In this document: positions 1-9,183 of the stretch, one piece after another
How the letters are laid out: every line of letters begins with the position of its first letter
How positions within the stretch are numbered: position 1 is the first letter of the stretch
Source: Alicyclobacillus sp.
Lineage (GTDB): Bacteria > Bacillota > Bacilli > Alicyclobacillales > Alicyclobacillaceae
Assembly: GCA_023512635.1 (NCBI GenBank)
Contig: JAILZF010000006.1
Coordinates: 1-35,594, forward strand
Length of the DNA stretch: 35,594 nucleotides
Reading direction: 5' to 3'
The notes under the pieces: model-generated
What the model was told of the DNA's origin: nothing
Databases searched by the model: none
Seen by the model: only the letters and a program-made list of their open reading frames with translations
Program-made: the position numbers and the translations under genes

Positions 1-641
1 TCAATACAGATGGCCACACCGCGCGCTGTCGCGCTGTCCCGGCCGCGGCTCCCTCCCAGGACAACCGGTTTGCCTGTTATAAATCCAGGTGAATCAAACT
101 CGCGCAAGTGCGCGTATTCATCGAGCATCCAGGCCATGTTTTGAGCATTGCTAAACAAATCGGGGGCCGGGATATCTTTGGCAGGTCCGACAATCTGGCT
201 GATGGCACGGACGTAGCCGCGGGCCAGACGCTCTTGTTCATGGATGGAAAGAGTCCGCGGGTCGCAGACAATGCCGCCTTTGGCGCCGCCGTATGGCAGA
301 TTAAAGATACCACACTTCAGGCTCATCCAAATGGAGAGCGCCTTGACTTCGTCGAGGGTGACATTGGGATGGAAGCGGATGCCGCCTTTGGTGGGTCCGA
401 TGGCGTCGTTATGCTGTGCACGGTAGCCGGTAAACACCTCGACGTGACCGTCGTCCATGCGCACCGGGATGCGCACCGTGAGGACGCGGATAGGTTCTTT
501 TAACAGCTCGTAAACCGTCTCCGAGTACCCCAAGCGCGTCAGCGCAGCGCGCACGGCCGCTTGGGTGTTTTCTAAAACGTTTTCACCGGCGGGCGGCATG
601 CTTGCCCCTACGGCCAAGCGCTTGCTGACTTTTGTCGACAT
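1..641 (-). CDS. gudB: NAD(P)-dependent glutamate dehydrogenase, N-terminal part
   Basis: Oxidative deamination of glutamate to 2-oxoglutarate in the cytoplasm. The gene runs off the left edge, so only about 213 N-terminal residues are seen. They hold the Glu/Leu/Phe/Val dehydrogenase dimerisation domain with GPTKGGIRFHP, then LKCGIFNLPYGGAKGG with the catalytic lysine region, then PAPDLFSNAQNMAWMLDEY. The start of the nucleotide-binding domain (GGSRGRDSATARG) lies at the edge. The ATG at 641 is preceded by a strong AGGAGAGGAG site. GudB and RocG cannot be told apart here, so the symbol is a best guess. Transcription is divergent from the DUF2254-like gene. Confidence 0.93.
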   Translation of the reverse strand, partial: MSTKVSKRLAVGASMPPAGENVLENTQAAVRAALTRLGYSETVYELLKEPIRVLTVRIPVRMDDGHVEVFTGYRAQHNDAIGPTKGGIRFHPNVTLDEVKALSIWMSLKCGIFNLPYGGAKGGIVCDPRTLSIHEQERLARGYVRAISQIVGPAKDIPAPDLFSNAQNMAWMLDEYAHLREFDSPGFITGKPVVLGGSRGRDSATARGVAICI

Positions 642-704
642 AACGGGTCGCTCCTCTCCTGCCGTCTTGCAGCCAGCTGTTCAACGGTACAGGTTCCCCG
701 TTTC

Positions 705-733
705 ATCATAAATCAGTCGGGGCAGGATGGAAA
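705..733 (-). promoter_or_regulatory. Candidate sigma-A promoter of glutamate dehydrogenase
   Basis: On the minus strand a TTTCCA -35 box (728-733) and a TATGAT -10 box (705-710) are 17 bases apart. This predicts a leader of roughly 55 bases ahead of the ATG at 641. The -35 box extends into the 5' region of the divergent gene. Assigned from consensus only. Confidence 0.4.
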
Positions 734-765
734 GGGCGAGACATACAGGAAAGCGAGGCGATTCC

Positions 766-2292
766 ATGCAAACAGCTAGCAGCACCTGGCTGCAGCGGTT
801 GCGCGAGAGCGGGCGGCGCGCTGCGGGCTCGTGGGTCTTCCACTTATTGGCCTCAGCGGTTGTGATTCTTGCCGTGTTTGCTTGGTCGCCTCCCTTGTTT
901 TCCGGCGACACTGACACTGCGCGCAACTATTTAAATACGATTGTCTCCTCACTATCGACCATTCTGGCCCTGTGCATCTCCATCATCCTTGTGGCCATCC
1001 AGTTGACCGCGAGCAACTATACACACCGGGTCCTCGACTTTTTTGTGAGGCTGCCGTACAACGCCTCGTTGTTTCTGATGTATCTGGTGACGATTGTGCA
1101 CAGCTTCTTTTTATTAACGAAGGTGACCGATACTGTCAACGAACCGTTGCGGGCTGACCTGCGCCCGGAGATGAGCGCCGATTTGGTGCTGGTGGTGATT
1201 TGCTTTCTCAGCCTGTTGCTGTATATGTACGCGGTGGTCCAGCTCCTCAAGCCTGAGCGCATCATTGACCTGATTGTCCGCGAGTACAACCGCGCCTTTG
1301 CCCGGCAAACCTACCGGGCAGCGCTGGACAATGTCGAGCAGATCTGCGACATCGCCAAACGTGCGGCTTCGTTCAGCGACACCGTGACCGGGATGCGTTG
1401 CATGCAGGTCATGTTGCGCATTGCGGCGCGCCTGCCTCTGCCGGCACAAGCGGACGACCCGCTGTTTGAGATTCACCGCAACGTGGTGGACCAGTGGGTG
1501 GAAATCGTCGGCGTTGCCGTCAAAGAAAAAGAGACAGGGTTGCTCAACGGTGTGCTGGACGCTTTACAGGCACAGGGGCGGCTGTATGTCGAAGGCGAGT
1601 GTTGGCGGGCGGCCGAGTTGGTCATCCGCGCTTACCGTCACTTGGCCTTCACGCACCTGCTGCCCGAGGGCCATGCCTTGTATATCGAACGCGTGGCAAA
1701 CCACCTGTACGCCCTCGCCCTCTGCGCCGCCCGACAGAGCCCGCGCGGACAGACGTTTTGCGTACGCACCCTGCAAGTGATCACCGCCATGGGGGAGTAC
1801 GTCTTTGCCGCGGAAGCGGCGGCACCTGCGCTGGTCAGTGGGTTTTTGCTGGCAGACGACTTTGCGGCAGCCGTGGCGCAGTTGGCCGCAGCGGCCGAGC
1901 AACGACAGGCGGTGGCGCTTTACTTCGAACTGTGGAAGTCGTTTGCCGGTGTGGCTCCACTGCGCGATCTGGCGCGCTGGGCGCGGTGGTGGGAGGAGAG
2001 GTTGCCGGATGCACAGTTGCGTGCCGAAGGCCGCCAGTTGGCCGCTTTGTTGGCTCATCACCTCGGCCGCGGGGACCTGGCGGCCACCCTCGGCTTTGTC
2101 TGGCAGGCGCCGGTCGACACTCTGCTGCAAGGGCCAGCGCGCCATGTGTACGAGCCGTACCGCGCCCGCCTGCTGGACGGATGGCCGTGGCCGCCGTTCG
2201 TCACGGCGACTACGGCCCCGGCGGGGTCGCCGGCACCGTTTCCGCTGCCCGGCGTGCCAGAATCTGCTCAACCTGTTCCCGGTCCGGAGTGA
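766..2292 (+). CDS. DUF2254-like four-helix membrane protein
   Basis: Function unknown. About 508 residues. Four hydrophobic segments lie near residues 22-45, 57-80, 96-117 and 135-157. The second segment and what follows (ILALCISIILVAIQLTAS, then NYTHRVLDFF) match the pattern of the DUF2254 family of predicted membrane proteins. A roughly 330-residue Ala/Leu-rich helical domain follows, presumably cytoplasmic, ending in a Pro/Ala-rich tail. The ATG at 766 is chosen because AGGAAAGCGAGGCG precedes it; an in-frame ATG at 727 has a GGGGCAGG too close to serve. The 3' end overlaps the convergent rqcH by 83 bases. The family match is from sequence pattern only. Confidence 0.8.
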   Translation: MQTASSTWLQRLRESGRRAAGSWVFHLLASAVVILAVFAWSPPLFSGDTDTARNYLNTIVSSLSTILALCISIILVAIQLTASNYTHRVLDFFVRLPYNASLFLMYLVTIVHSFFLLTKVTDTVNEPLRADLRPEMSADLVLVVICFLSLLLYMYAVVQLLKPERIIDLIVREYNRAFARQTYRAALDNVEQICDIAKRAASFSDTVTGMRCMQVMLRIAARLPLPAQADDPLFEIHRNVVDQWVEIVGVAVKEKETGLLNGVLDALQAQGRLYVEGECWRAAELVIRAYRHLAFTHLLPEGHALYIERVANHLYALALCAARQSPRGQTFCVRTLQVITAMGEYVFAAEAAAPALVSGFLLADDFAAAVAQLAAAAEQRQAVALYFELWKSFAGVAPLRDLARWARWWEERLPDAQLRAEGRQLAALLAHHLGRGDLAATLGFVWQAPVDTLLQGPARHVYEPYRARLLDGWPWPPFVTATTAPAGSPAPFPLPGVPESAQPVPGPE

Positions 2293-3985
2293 CGTACAGG
2301 GTCCGTTGATGGTCGTACAAGACGAGTCCTGGGCGGGCTCCGTTCGGTTTCCACACGTGCTTCACCAGCGTATAATCCACCGGGACATTGGCTGAGCTGC
2401 GTCCGTTGCTAAAGTACGCCGCCAACAGGGCCGCCTCGTGCAAGGTAGTCGCCGGTACCGGGCGTCCTTCTGCCGCCACCACCACGTGCGATCCCGGTTG
2501 GTCTTTGGCGTGCAGCCACACATCGTCCGGCTGGCTCCAGCGCAGCGTCAAACGGTCGTTTTGGGTATGGTTGCGGCCCACCCGGATGAGCAACCCATCC
2601 ACAGACCAGTAGGCGTCAGGCCGCTGCTCCCGGCGCGCGTGTCGCCAGCGCTGGGCGCGCTTGTCGTCCGTCGGCAGGATGCCGTGCGCTGCCAGTTCGG
2701 CTGCTAACGCTTCTAATTGAGCAGGGTTGGCGTCGCGCAAAAATACCTGTGCCTCTGCAAGGTATTGCAACTCACTCGCCACCGCCGCCAGCTCACGCTC
2801 GAGGACGGGCAAGGCTCGCTTTTTTTTGCTGGCGAGGCGAAAGTAACGCTGCGCGTTGGCCACTGCGGACAGCGCCGGATCGAGCGCAATCGACAGCGGC
2901 GCCCCCTCGTGGTACAAGTCGGGCAACTCCACCACTTGCGCACCGTGTGGCACGGTATGCGCATACGCCAGCAGCAGTTCACCGCAGACCCGGTCCTGCT
3001 CGTGGTTCTGGCTTTCCGCCTGTTGTTCCAGCAACTTGGCGCGTTTGCCCAGCAGGCGATCTTGCTGCCGTGCCAAGGCGCTCTGCAAGCGTTGTGCCAA
3101 CCCTGCCAGCTGAGTCCGCTGCAGCGCTTGGGCGTAGTATGCGTCCAGCGCCTCGTCCAACGACGCCGTCGCCTGCCAGCGCGGCAGCGAGGTCAGTTGG
3201 AAGGGTGCTGCCGCCACCGGCCAGCCCAGTGGGTCCAGCCCCAGGCTCGCCGGTTCTGTTGCGTGCAACGCGGTGTGAAACAGCGCCTGCAGCGCCGCCA
3301 GAACATCGTCTGCGGCCAGGCTGCGGGCGCGGTGCAACACCTCGGCAGCCGTCACCCCGCCCATTCCAGCGACCGCACCGGCCAGCGCGCGCACGCGGGC
3401 TTTGCCGGCAAGTGCCTCCAGGCGGAGCGCAACTACGTCGTCTGCCTGCAAGCGGTCGTACGCCGTCTTGGTCAACGGTGGCGGTGGTTCATAGGGCAGA
3501 CCCGGCAACACCGGGCGGACGCGGCTGAGGTCTGGGGGGACGTGAACGATGCTGTCAACAATCCGTCCCAACGAACCGGTAGCAGTGACCTCGCACAGCA
3601 AAAGGTTGCTGTGCCTTCCGGTTAACTCGCAGACCAGCGCATAGCAGACACGGTCCCCCAACTCGTTGACGGTCTCAAAGTGCAGTTCCAACACACGGTC
3701 CCAGCCTTGCTGGCGAATCGCCGTCAGCCGCGCCCCTTCCAAGCGCTTGCGCAACACTCGGCAGAACGCCGGAGGCTCCTCCGGGTTGGTCGGCCGCTGT
3801 CGCAACAGTTCGTGCACCCGCGGGTGGGTGCGGTCGGCTGAAAGCAGGACGCGGTGGCTGCCGCCCGGCACGCGCAAGGTGAGCACGAGGTCGCGCTCGC
3901 CTGGCTGGTGGATTTTCTCGACGCGCGCCCGTGCCCAGCGCGCTTCCCAGTCGCGCCGCAACACGGCCAGCGCCAGTCCATCCAT
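2210..3985 (-). CDS. rqcH: RqcH, NFACT-family ribosome quality control factor
   Basis: RqcH binds stalled 50S-peptidyl-tRNA complexes and recruits tRNA-Ala to add C-terminal alanine tails that mark nascent chains for proteolysis (known for B. subtilis RqcH, formerly YloA). The 591 residues comprise an NFACT-N domain, a central coiled-coil region (about residues 270-430) and an NFACT-R domain with VGRNHTQND and WLHAKDQPGSHVV. The key Asp-Arg pair is present as D96-R97 in GWDRVLEL, matching D97/R98 of B. subtilis. The ATG at 3985 is used because AAGGAG lies 9 bases upstream; the ATG at 3994 abuts that site. Its position beside the Ca-ATPase is the same as in B. subtilis. The last 15 or so residues are low-complexity and overlap the convergent gene. 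Confidence 0.95.
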   Translation of the reverse strand: MDGLALAVLRRDWEARWARARVEKIHQPGERDLVLTLRVPGGSHRVLLSADRTHPRVHELLRQRPTNPEEPPAFCRVLRKRLEGARLTAIRQQGWDRVLELHFETVNELGDRVCYALVCELTGRHSNLLLCEVTATGSLGRIVDSIVHVPPDLSRVRPVLPGLPYEPPPPLTKTAYDRLQADDVVALRLEALAGKARVRALAGAVAGMGGVTAAEVLHRARSLAADDVLAALQALFHTALHATEPASLGLDPLGWPVAAAPFQLTSLPRWQATASLDEALDAYYAQALQRTQLAGLAQRLQSALARQQDRLLGKRAKLLEQQAESQNHEQDRVCGELLLAYAHTVPHGAQVVELPDLYHEGAPLSIALDPALSAVANAQRYFRLASKKKRALPVLERELAAVASELQYLAEAQVFLRDANPAQLEALAAELAAHGILPTDDKRAQRWRHARREQRPDAYWSVDGLLIRVGRNHTQNDRLTLRWSQPDDVWLHAKDQPGSHVVVAAEGRPVPATTLHEAALLAAYFSNGRSSANVPVDYTLVKHVWKPNGARPGLVLYDHQRTLYVTPDREQVEQILARRAAETVPATPPGP

Positions 3986-4008
3986 GGTGTTCATCTCCTT
4001 CCCCAGCG

Positions 4009-4016
4009 AGTATACC
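4009..4016 (-). promoter_or_regulatory. Candidate extended -10 promoter of rqcH
   Basis: On the minus strand TGGTATACT forms an extended -10 element, with TATACT at 4009-4014. No good -35 box is seen at 16-18 bases. The predicted start of transcription is only a few bases ahead of the AAGGAG site (3995-4000), giving a very short leader. Confidence 0.4.
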
Positions 4017-4121
4017 ACCGTACGGCCCGCTGTTCTGCGCTCAAACCGGCGCTTGGACTATTTGTGGCCCGTACAAGCATATGCATTACGAGACAAGACT
4101 CGTCGAAGGGGTGGGCTCCAG

Positions 4122-6830
4122 TTGGAGAATCAATGGCACGCGCTGGCCAGTCAAGACTGCCTGGCGTTGCTGGCGTCGTCGCCCTCCGGGCTAAGCAGCG
4201 CGCAGGTGGAAGAACGGCGGCGCACGTACGGCGCCAACCAGCTCGTCGAAGGGCGCAAGGTGTCGTTGTTGACTGTGTTTTTGAACCAATTCCGCGATTT
4301 TATGACGCTCGTCTTGATTGCCGCCACATTGATTTCCGGCTTGCTCGGTGAGTACACCGACGCCATCACCATCCTGGCCATCGTCGTCCTCAACGGCATT
4401 CTTGGCTTTGTACAGGAGGTGAAGGCGGAGCGGTCGTTGGCGGCGCTGAAAGAACTGACGGCTCCCATGGCCAAGGTTCGCCGCGATGGCCATGTGCTGA
4501 CGTTGCCGGCGCGAGATTTGGTGCCGGGTGATGTCGTCCTGCTCGAGGGCGGAGACCGCGTTCCCGCAGACGGCCGGGTGCTCAGCGCGTCTGGCTTGGA
4601 TGTCGTCGAGGCGTCCTTGACGGGCGAATCGGTGCCTGTCAGCAAGCAACCCCATGCCTTGGCCGATCCCGCGGCCCCATTGGGCGACCGGGTCAACATG
4701 GTGTACATGGGCACGTTGGTGACGCGCGGCCGTGCCGAGGTCCTGGTCACGGCCACCGGGATGAACACCGAAATGGGCAAGATAGCGGGACTGATAGAGC
4801 AGTCGGAGGAGACGCTGACACCTTTGCAAAAGCGGCTCGACGAACTGGGCCGGCTGCTGGTCTGGATTGCAGTGGGCATCACCGTGCTGGTGGTGGTGGC
4901 CGGCGTGCTGCATGGGCAGAACCTGTACCGCATGTTCCTGGCGGGGGTCAGCTTGGCTGTTGCGGCCATTCCTGAGGGGCTGCCGGCGATTGTCACGATT
5001 GCTTTGGCCTTAGGAGTGCAGCGCATGATCCGGCGCAACGCGATTGTGCGCAAATTGCCGTCGGTGGAGACGCTGGGTTGTGCCACGGTGGTCTGCTCTG
5101 ACAAGACAGGGACACTGACGCAAAACCGTATGACTGTGCAACGGGTGTGGGCGGACGGTGAGTGGTTCCGCGTGACCGGCACAGGGTACAACCCGGTCGG
5201 TGAGTTTGTCTACGAAGACCGGCCGATTCAAGCCTTACGCCGACCCGCGCTGCGCTGGCTCAACGAGATTGCCGCTGCGTGCAACAACGCGGTGATGAAG
5301 CGAGTCGAGAGCGAGGACGGCGAGCGCTGGGAGTGTGAGGGTGATCCGACCGAAGGGGCGCTGCTGGTGATGGCCAAAAAGGCCGGGATTGAAGACCCAG
5401 AGGCGGTGTTCGAGCGGATCGACGAGTTGCCGTTTGACTCGGAGCGCAAGTTGATGTCTGTCCTGGTGCGGCGCGGCGACGAGGTTTTGCTGCTGACCAA
5501 GGGCGCACCGGACGTGCTGCTCGAGCGGTCGCGGATGATCATGACGGGCGGGAAAGAAGAACCGCTGTCGGCAGGGGTGCGCAAACAGATTGTGGCGGCC
5601 AACCAGCAGATGGCCAAAGCGGCCCTGCGCAACCTGGCAATTGGCTACCGCCGCTTCCGGAGCGTTGAACAGGCGAAAGCGGAGCAGAATCCGGAGAGCG
5701 AACTGGTGTTTGTCGGCCTGTGTGGGATGATGGACCCGCCTCGCGAAGAGGTTTACGAGGCGATTCTCAAGTGTCATCAGGCAGGCGTACGCACGGTGAT
5801 GATCACGGGCGATCATCAAGAGACGGCCACCGCGATTGCCCGCCAATTGGAGATCCTGCCGCCTGGCGGCCAGGTGGTCACCGGGGCGGAGTTGGACGCC
5901 ATGACGGACGTGCAACTGGCTGAGCGGGTCAATGACATCTATGTATACGCCCGCGTCTCCCCTGAACACAAGTTACGCATTGTCAAGGCGCTGCAGGCGC
6001 GTGGGCACGTGGTGGCGATGACGGGGGATGGTGTCAATGACGCGCCGGCGATTAAGCAAGCGGACATCGGCATTGCGATGGGCATTGCGGGTACCGATGT
6101 GGCCAAAGAAGCCTCGGCACTAGTGTTGGCGGACGATAACTTTGCAACGATTGTCGCGGCGGTTGAGGAGGGCCGCGGTATCTACGACAACATTAAGAAG
6201 TTTATCCGCTACGTGTTGGCAAGCAACGTAGGTGAAATTGTCACGATGTTTGTGGCCATGCTGGCAGGCTTGCCGCTGCCGCTGTTGCCCATCCAGATTC
6301 TCTGGGTCAACTTAGTGACCGACGGGTTGCCAGCGATTGCGCTCGGGGTTGATCCGGCGGAAAAAGACATCATGGCCCGGCCGCCGCGCGACGTCCATGA
6401 AGGGATCTTTGCCCGTGGGTTGTCGCTCAAAATCATCAGCCGCGGCGTGTTGATTGGTGTGGCCACCTTGGCGGTGTTTGTCTGGGCGCTGCAGTCGCAG
6501 CCCGGCAACCTGGCGCGGGCGCAGACCATGGCGTACGCGGCGTTGACACTCAGCCAATTCATTCTGGTGTTCGACTGCCGCAGCCTGGAGGGCGGGATTT
6601 GGAAACGCAATTTGTTTGAAAACATCTGGCTGGTGTTGGCGGTGGCCTGTTCGCTGTTGCTGTTCTTGCTGACCGTGTACGTGCCTGCGCTGGCCAAGGT
6701 GTTTGGGACGGTTCGCTTGTCGCCGTTGGAGTGGGGGATTGTGCTGGCGGCAGCAGCCTTGCCGACACTTGTGTTGTCGGCCCGCCGCGCAGGGCGCAAA
6801 GCGCTAAAAACCAAAGTGGCGCTGCGCTAG
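4122..6830 (+). CDS. Calcium-translocating P-type ATPase (YloB-like)
   Basis: ATP-driven cation export across the cytoplasmic membrane, calcium by homology to B. subtilis YloB, which it resembles along its whole length. About 902 residues. Visible elements: N-terminal cation-ATPase domain; actuator motif TGES (167-170); M4 motif [11 protein letters not shown]; phosphorylation motif [10 protein letters not shown] with D327; KGAPD in the nucleotide-binding domain; [19 protein letters not shown]6 motif [13 protein letters not shown]. The M4 and M6 motifs are those of SERCA-type calcium pumps. No ATG lies near the expected start. TTG at 4122 is chosen because AAGGGGTGGG precedes it by about 8 bases and the protein then aligns with YloB's N-terminus. 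The gene is divergent from rqcH. Confidence 0.93.
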   Translation: MENQWHALASQDCLALLASSPSGLSSAQVEERRRTYGANQLVEGRKVSLLTVFLNQFRDFMTLVLIAATLISGLLGEYTDAITILAIVVLNGILGFVQEVKAERSLAALKELTAPMAKVRRDGHVLTLPARDLVPGDVVLLEGGDRVPADGRVLSASGLDVVEASLTGESVPVSKQPHALADPAAPLGDRVNMVYMGTLVTRGRAEVLVTATGMNTEMGKIAGLIEQSEETLTPLQKRLDELGRLLVWIAVGITVLVVVAGVLHGQNLYRMFLAGVSLAVAAIPEGLPAIVTIALALGVQRMIRRNAIVRKLPSVETLGCATVVCSDKTGTLTQNRMTVQRVWADGEWFRVTGTGYNPVGEFVYEDRPIQALRRPALRWLNEIAAACNNAVMKRVESEDGERWECEGDPTEGALLVMAKKAGIEDPEAVFERIDELPFDSERKLMSVLVRRGDEVLLLTKGAPDVLLERSRMIMTGGKEEPLSAGVRKQIVAANQQMAKAALRNLAIGYRRFRSVEQAKAEQNPESELVFVGLCGMMDPPREEVYEAILKCHQAGVRTVMITGDHQETATAIARQLEILPPGGQVVTGAELDAMTDVQLAERVNDIYVYARVSPEHKLRIVKALQARGHVVAMTGDGVNDAPAIKQADIGIAMGIAGTDVAKEASALVLADDNFATIVAAVEEGRGIYDNIKKFIRYVLASNVGEIVTMFVAMLAGLPLPLLPIQILWVNLVTDGLPAIALGVDPAEKDIMARPPRDVHEGIFARGLSLKIISRGVLIGVATLAVFVWALQSQPGNLARAQTMAYAALTLSQFILVFDCRSLEGGIWKRNLFENIWLVLAVACSLLLFLLTVYVPALAKVFGTVRLSPLEWGIVLAAAALPTLVLSARRAGRKALKTKVALR

Positions 6831-6879
6831 CTAGACGGACGTGCAACCTGTGCCCGTAGGGCGAACAAGGCAGGGTGCT

Positions 6880-6907
6880 GGGCGAGGGACCGTCCAGCGC
6901 CCTTTTA
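6880..6907 (+). terminator. Candidate intrinsic terminator after the ATPase gene
   Basis: GGGCG (6880-6884) pairs with CGCCC (6898-6902), with partial GGAC/GTCC pairing inside, followed by TTTTAT. The element CGCCCTTTTAT is repeated in tandem at 6898-6908 and 6909-6919, so the T-rich tail occurs twice. The stem is short, so this is tentative. Confidence 0.4.
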
Positions 6908-6972
6908 TCGCCCTTTTATATTGAAGGGTTTGCAGGATGGCGCGGCCGTCGAGGGGACAAGCGGGGGTTCAG

Positions 6973-7001
6973 TTGTGCCCGGGCGCCAGGTTGAGTAGAA
7001 T
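6973..7001 (+). promoter_or_regulatory. Candidate sigma-A promoter of the yicC-remA-gmk operon
   Basis: TTGTGC (6973-6978), a 17-base spacer, then TAGAAT (6996-7001). Transcription would begin near 7008, about 18 bases before the yicC ATG, which leaves room only for the GGAGGG ribosome binding site. Confidence 0.5.
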
Positions 7002-7025
7002 AGAGTCACGTTTGGAGGGCTTGCG

Positions 7026-7895
7026 ATGGGTCTCCACAGCATGACAGGGTACGGCCAGGCGGTGCTCGAGGGAACGGTGGTCCGTGCCCGCGTAGAGGTA
7101 CGCACCGTCAACCACCGTTTCGCGGAGTTTAACATCCGCTCTGCGCGTGAGTTGTTCTTTCTGGAAGAAGACGTACGCGCGCACCTTGCCCAGCGGATTC
7201 ACCGTGGCCGGGCAGATGTGTACCTGCAGGCTGTGCCGTTGCGCGGGGCACCGGTTCAGGTGGGGGTGAACTGGCCGCTGTTGGAGGCGCTGTGCGCGGC
7301 GGAGCGGCATGCGGCCGAGCGCTTGGGCGGCGGAGAACCGTTGTCTGTCTATCGCTGGCTGACGTTCCCCGATGTCTTACAGGTGGAAGCGCAACCGCTG
7401 GATGCGGACCTGTTGCGTGCGGATGTGCTGGCTGCTGTGGACGCTGCCTGCACGTCGTTGACGGCGATGCGCGCGCGGGAAGGCCAACGTATTGCCGCAG
7501 ACATGCTTGCGAAACTGGGTGAACTGGAGGAGCTCACCGCAGCCATTGCTGAGCGGGCCCCGGACATTGCAACGGCCAACCGGCAGCGGTTGCAACAGCG
7601 GCTGCAAGACGCTGCAGTGGACGAACAGCGCATCTGGGCGGAAGCCGCCCTGTTGGCTGAGCGGATGTGCGTGGACGAAGAACTGGTGCGCTTGTCCAGC
7701 CACATCGCCGAGTTTCGCAAGTCTGTCGGCGAAGGCAGCCCGGTGGGACGGCGGCTGGACTTTATTGTTCAGGAGATGCACCGCGAGGTCAACACCATCG
7801 GCGCAAAGACGAATGATTTGGCGGTGACGAAGTGGGTGCTGGCGGCTAAAGCGGTGGTTGAACAGCTGCGCGAGCAGGCGCAAAATATAGAGTAG
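7026..7895 (+). CDS. yicC: YicC/YloC-family endoribonuclease
   Basis: Endoribonuclease of the YicC family; E. coli YicC and B. subtilis YloC have been shown to cleave RNA. 289 residues, normal for the family. The N-terminus [11 protein letters not shown] and [14 protein letters not shown], and the C-terminal block [23 protein letters not shown], are the conserved signatures. The middle is a long Ala/Leu/Glu-rich helical region. TTTGGAGGG precedes the ATG at 7026. It is first in a tight series with remA and gmk, the same order as in B. subtilis. Confidence 0.95.
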   Translation: MGLHSMTGYGQAVLEGTVVRARVEVRTVNHRFAEFNIRSARELFFLEEDVRAHLAQRIHRGRADVYLQAVPLRGAPVQVGVNWPLLEALCAAERHAAERLGGGEPLSVYRWLTFPDVLQVEAQPLDADLLRADVLAAVDAACTSLTAMRAREGQRIAADMLAKLGELEELTAAIAERAPDIATANRQRLQQRLQDAAVDEQRIWAEAALLAERMCVDEELVRLSSHIAEFRKSVGEGSPVGRRLDFIVQEMHREVNTIGAKTNDLAVTKWVLAAKAVVEQLREQAQNIE

Positions 7896-7929
7896 CAGCG
7901 ACGGCGGTCGCGCGGAGGGGGCTGCGTTT

Positions 7930-8193
7930 GTGAGCATCCGGCTCATCAATATCGGGTTCGGCAACATCGTATCCGCCAACCGGATTATTTCAATTGTCAG
8001 TCCAGAGTCGGCGCCCATCAAGCGGATTATCCAGGAGGCCCGGGACCGGGGGCGCTTGATTGACGCGACGTACGGGCGCAGGACGCGCGCGGTGATCATC
8101 ACGGACAGTGATCATGTCATCCTTTCAGCGGTCCAGCCAGAGACGGTGGCCCACCGTTTAACGGCAAAAGATCAACCTCTTGACGAGGAATGA
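7930..8193 (+). CDS. remA: RemA, extracellular matrix regulator (DUF370)
   Basis: DNA-binding regulator that activates biofilm matrix and osmoprotection genes in B. subtilis, where it forms ring-shaped oligomers. 87 residues, with [35 protein letters not shown], then [19 protein letters not shown], nearly identical to B. subtilis RemA. It starts with GTG at 7930 after GGAGGGG. The stop is followed almost at once by gmk. Strong conservation over this short length makes the assignment secure; its targets in this organism are not known. Confidence 0.97.
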   Translation: MSIRLINIGFGNIVSANRIISIVSPESAPIKRIIQEARDRGRLIDATYGRRTRAVIITDSDHVILSAVQPETVAHRLTAKDQPLDEE

Positions 8194-8198
8194 GGCGG

Positions 8199-8807
8199 AT
8201 GGCGGCAACCAGTGAATCCGGCATTCTCTTCGTGTTAAGCGGCCCCTCCGGCGCGGGCAAAGGCACCGTTTGCAAGGCTTTGATGGAAAGCCTGCCTGAC
8301 ATGTGCTTGTCCATTTCTGTCACCACCCGCCCGCCGCGTCCGGGCGAGCAACACGGTGTCAACTACTTTTTTAAGACCAAGGCGCAGTTTGAAGCGATGA
8401 TTGCCAACGACGACTTGCTCGAGTGGGCGGTGGTGTTTGACCATTACTACGGGACGCCGCGCGAGTTTGTCGAAACCAAGCTGCGCGAAGGGCACGACGT
8501 GCTGCTGGAAATTGATATTCAGGGTGCGATGCAGGTGAAACAACGGCACCCCAACGGGGTGTTTATCTTCTTGATTCCGCCGTCGGCGACAGAGCTGGAG
8601 GCTCGCATCCTCGGCCGCGGCACAGAGTCGGAGGCGTCGTTTCGCCAACGCTTTGGCGCAGCGCGCCACGAATTGCAACAAATGCAGCACTACGACTACG
8701 TGGTGGTCAACGATGTCGTGGCGGCCGCCTGTGCGCGTATCCAAGCGATTATCACCGCTGAGCACTGCAGCGTTTCGCGCAACCTCCACTTATTGACTGA
8801 GTGGTAG
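8199..8807 (+). CDS. gmk: Guanylate kinase
   Basis: Phosphorylates GMP to GDP with ATP in the cytoplasm, feeding GTP and dGTP pools. About 202 residues. The P-loop is LSGPSGAGKGTV; the GMP-binding segment is SVTTRPPRPGEQHGVNYFF; EWAVVFDHYYGTP and LEIDIQGAMQV follow. The ATG at 8199 has a GAGGA 9 bases upstream; the alternative ATG at 8190 overlaps the remA stop in an ATGA junction and would add three residues, but its site is too close. The order remA-gmk-rpoZ is conserved in Bacilli. Confidence 0.96.
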   Translation: MAATSESGILFVLSGPSGAGKGTVCKALMESLPDMCLSISVTTRPPRPGEQHGVNYFFKTKAQFEAMIANDDLLEWAVVFDHYYGTPREFVETKLREGHDVLLEIDIQGAMQVKQRHPNGVFIFLIPPSATELEARILGRGTESEASFRQRFGAARHELQQMQHYDYVVVNDVVAAACARIQAIITAEHCSVSRNLHLLTEW

Positions 8808-8816
8808 TCAGCGCGT

Positions 8817-8860
8817 GTCAGCCTAGCCTGTCCGGCTGCGGGCGGACAGGCTAGGCTGAC
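8817..8860. repeat. Perfect 18-bp inverted repeat between gmk and rpoZ
   Basis: The arms at 8817-8834 (GTCAGCCTAGCCTGTCCG) and 8843-8860 are exact reverse complements around an 8-base loop (GCTGCGGG). No T-tract follows on either strand, so it is not a standard intrinsic terminator. It lies just after the gmk stop and about 100 bases before rpoZ. Possible roles are an RNase III-type processing site, a 3' stability element or a repeat-family member. Confidence 0.9.
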
Positions 8861-8957
8861 CAGTGCAAGCTTGGCGCTGCTGTGGCTCGGCAGGAGCGCG
8901 GGTGCAGTGCGGGCGGACAGCCCGTTTGACGGCGAGCAGAGAGGCAGGGAGGGAACC

Positions 8958-9167
8958 GTGGTGTTGTACCCGTCCATTGACCAGCTGATGACGCTGACTG
9001 ACAGCAAATACAGCCTGGTTGTGGCGACGTCGAAGCGCGCCCGGCAGTTGCAGGAGCAAACCATGCATCAACCGGGATCGAGCACGACCAAAAATGTGAG
9101 CCGTGCGCTGTGGGAGATCAGTGCGGGCAAGGTGCGGTTTTACCGAACCAAAGAAGGCTTGAAGTGA
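8958..9167 (+). CDS. rpoZ: RNA polymerase omega subunit
   Basis: Small RNA polymerase subunit that helps the beta' subunit fold and assemble. 69 residues, close to the 67 of B. subtilis RpoZ. The conserved start MVLYPSIDQLMTLTDSKYSL is followed by VVATSKRARQLQ and SRALWEISAGKVRF. Start: GTG at 8958, with a second GTG at 8961, after CAGGGAGGGAA; the reading frame is open further upstream but without family similarity. Hairpins flank the gene on both sides (8817-8860 and 9184-9230). Confidence 0.92.
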   Translation: MVLYPSIDQLMTLTDSKYSLVVATSKRARQLQEQTMHQPGSSTTKNVSRALWEISAGKVRFYRTKEGLK

Positions 9168-9183
9168 AGCGCGCGGTGTGGGG

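Noticed and set aside
108-503. 131-codon plus-strand frame at the left edge
   Set aside because: It is antisense to glutamate dehydrogenase, whose conserved motifs read clearly on the minus strand.
2717-3625. 302-codon open frame on the plus strand opposite rqcH
   Set aside because: It lies wholly inside rqcH on the other strand, has no ribosome binding site and a Gln/Arg/Val-rich product without family features. Long antisense frames are common in GC-rich DNA.
4151-5191. 346-codon minus-strand frame opposite the P-type ATPase
   Set aside because: The plus strand codes for a textbook P-type ATPase through the whole stretch. The antisense product is Ser/Thr/Arg-rich low complexity.
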